Shown here in pieces: positions 62,989-64,000 of a stretch of 64,000 nucleotides of DNA. Numbering within the stretch: the stretch's first letter is position 1; each line of letters opens with the position of its first letter. This DNA is from Candidatus Thermochlorobacteriaceae bacterium (lineage in GTDB: Bacteria; Bacteroidota; Chlorobiia; Chlorobiales; Thermochlorobacteraceae). The notes below the pieces were generated by a model. The model was not told where the DNA came from. It saw nothing but the letters and a program-made list of their open reading frames with translations, and made no database searches. Made by a program: the position numbers and the translations under genes. The stretch lies in assembly GCA_029263855.1 (NCBI GenBank), contig JAJUFC010000009.1, positions 62,001 through 126,000 of the forward strand. The letters are read 5' to 3'.

Positions 62989-64000
62989 ATGAGTTCGGAA
63001 AACCCGATACTAAATAGTCCATATGATGAACCGCTCCTGCATTATGCTACAGATACTGACGGTTCATTGAATTATCAGAACATCAGACAAGGTAGACGGA
63101 TTTTTACACCCGATATTCAGGCAATTCCGATCAAGCAAGGTTCGCAATCTTCAATTTTTGAAGTAAACGACTTTGCCGCAGAATATGGCGAACACCTTAT
63201 AAATCTTTGCCGCCAAGAAGTTGGTAAATGGAGAGCCGAGAAATATCCCAATACGACAAGAGTAACAAAAGAACTTCTTCTGTTCTGGTTTGAAAATCCT
63301 GAACGACACGCAGTAAGAAAACTTTTCTTTGCGCAGCGGGAAGCTATTGAGACAGCCATTTGGCTGAATGAAGTAGCCGAAAAGTCAAATGCCGGGCAAA
63401 ACATACTGAACAAAATTTGTGAAGCACAAAAAACCGTGAGCGATAAGCCGGAAGACCAACTGCCCCGAATCGCTTTTAAAATGGCTACCGGCACGGGCAA
63501 GACCGTTGTAATGGCCTGCTTAATTCTGTATCACTATTTCAACCGTCAGGAATACAAAAACGACCCCCGTTTTGCCGACTATTTTTTGGTTGTAGCACCG
63601 GGCGTTACCATCAAAGACCGTCTGGGCGTTTTGTTTGTCGACACGAAAAATAAATATCAGCGCGAAGATTACTATTTCCAAAGAGGCCTGGTTCCACAAA
63701 GCTTTGAACACCGACTTGACAACCTGAATGCAAGATTGGTCATTACCAATTATCACGCATTTGAACTTAAAATTCTGCAAGGCAATAAAAGAAGTCCGTT
63801 TGATGGCAAGCCGGATGCAGCCGGTAATAAACAGGAAGCCAAAGAAGATTTCTCACAGGTCATTCGCAGAATTTTAGGAAAATTCAAAAAAGACAGCCGA
63901 CTGCTTATTCTCAATGATGAAGCCCATCACTGCTATCTGCCCAAATCATCCGGTAAAACCGAAGACAACGAAGAAGAAGACGAGAATGAAAAAGCAGCCG
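62989..64000 (+). CDS. DEAD/DEAH restriction helicase (type III Res / BPTD_3080-like), 3' end cut by window
   Basis: An ATG at 62989 ([22 protein letters not shown]) opens a frame still open at the window end, 337 codons visible. The start [11 protein letters not shown] and the [13 protein letters not shown] segment match the BPTD_3080-type restriction endonuclease family as I recall it. SF2 motifs: Walker [13 protein letters not shown] near residue 169, motif Ia [12 protein letters not shown], motif [12 protein letters not shown] nuclease part would lie downstream. A partner methylase, if any, must be outside the window, since nothing between the 1587-codon gene and this gene encodes one. 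Codon use is closer to the host than that of its neighbour. Confidence 0.85.
   Translation, partial: MSSENPILNSPYDEPLLHYATDTDGSLNYQNIRQGRRIFTPDIQAIPIKQGSQSSIFEVNDFAAEYGEHLINLCRQEVGKWRAEKYPNTTRVTKELLLFWFENPERHAVRKLFFAQREAIETAIWLNEVAEKSNAGQNILNKICEAQKTVSDKPEDQLPRIAFKMATGTGKTVVMACLILYHYFNRQEYKNDPRFADYFLVVAPGVTIKDRLGVLFVDTKNKYQREDYYFQRGLVPQSFEHRLDNLNARLVITNYHAFELKILQGNKRSPFDGKPDAAGNKQEAKEDFSQVIRRILGKFKKDSRLLILNDEAHHCYLPKSSGKTEDNEEEDENEKAA

Overview
The window looks like chromosome from a free-living member of the Bacteroidota/Chlorobiota (FCB) group, most like the Chlorobiota-Ignavibacteria side (for example Chloroherpeton-like); this is inference. The support is: two secreted proteins with C-terminal type IX secretion sorting domains of the NYPNPFNPTT type; Bacteroidota-style promoters (TTTG, 19-20 bp, TAnnTTTG) in front of the tRNA-Met gene and rimP; Bacteroidota families DUF2851, DUF2480 and DUF5686; and the gene order around rimP-nusA-infB and thrS-infC. 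Most of the window has moderate GC. Two stretches (about 3.98-12.82 kb and 57.82 kb to the end) are visibly AT-richer and hold restriction/defence genes, so they are probably acquired.

Layout. 0-3.9 kb: end of a DUF2851 gene, an S41 processing protease, a small membrane protein and ftsE. 3.98-12.82 kb: a type I restriction-modification island read on the minus strand as hsdM, a broken DUF6978-like gene, a DUF1828/DUF1829 gene, a 33-codon ORF coupled to hsdS, hsdS, a GxxExxY gene, rhuM and hsdR. It sits between tatA and ftsE. 12.9-21.3 kb: tatA, a 940-codon T9SS cargo protein, trpA, then queE-vanX and a DUF5686 outer-membrane protein. 21.3-30.2 kb: ychF and the transcription/translation operon rimP-nusA-infB-rbfA-truB-ribF-rpsO. 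30.5-33.9 kb: an ISC iron-sulfur operon (rrf2/iscR-like, iscS, iscU, iscA) followed by small genes. 34.0-36.2 kb: the overlapping set thyX, a REC-HisKA protein and a UbiA-family prenyltransferase. 36.3-43 kb: a patatin-BamA type Vd secreted phospholipase, tRNA-Met and two divergent ABC-F genes. 43-51.8 kb: a secreted endonuclease I and an envelope cluster (flippase-like protein, two GT2 glycosyltransferases, polysaccharide deacetylase, EamA transporter), then an epimerase and small genes. 51.8-57.2 kb: thrS, Uma2, infC, rpmI, rplT, pheS. 57.9-64 kb: a defence-like locus with a 1587-residue fusion of a sacsin/HSP90-like ATPase and an SF1 helicase, followed by the start of a restriction-type DEAD/DEAH helicase cut by the window edge.

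The strongest leads are: (1) the 1587-residue ATPase-helicase next to a restriction helicase; (2) dispersed repeats with the core AATCAAGGTTCAGAC that bracket the GxxExxY gene, recur in the inter-domain linker of HsdS and recur in a 33-codon mini-ORF that copies the HsdS start; (3) a promoter-terminator arrangement in the rimP-nusA leader that looks like attenuation; (4) two IscR-type-1-like dyads before the ISC operon; (5) a receiver-HisKA protein without a kinase catalytic domain inside a thyX-ubiA operon. No IS element, CRISPR array or rRNA gene was seen.
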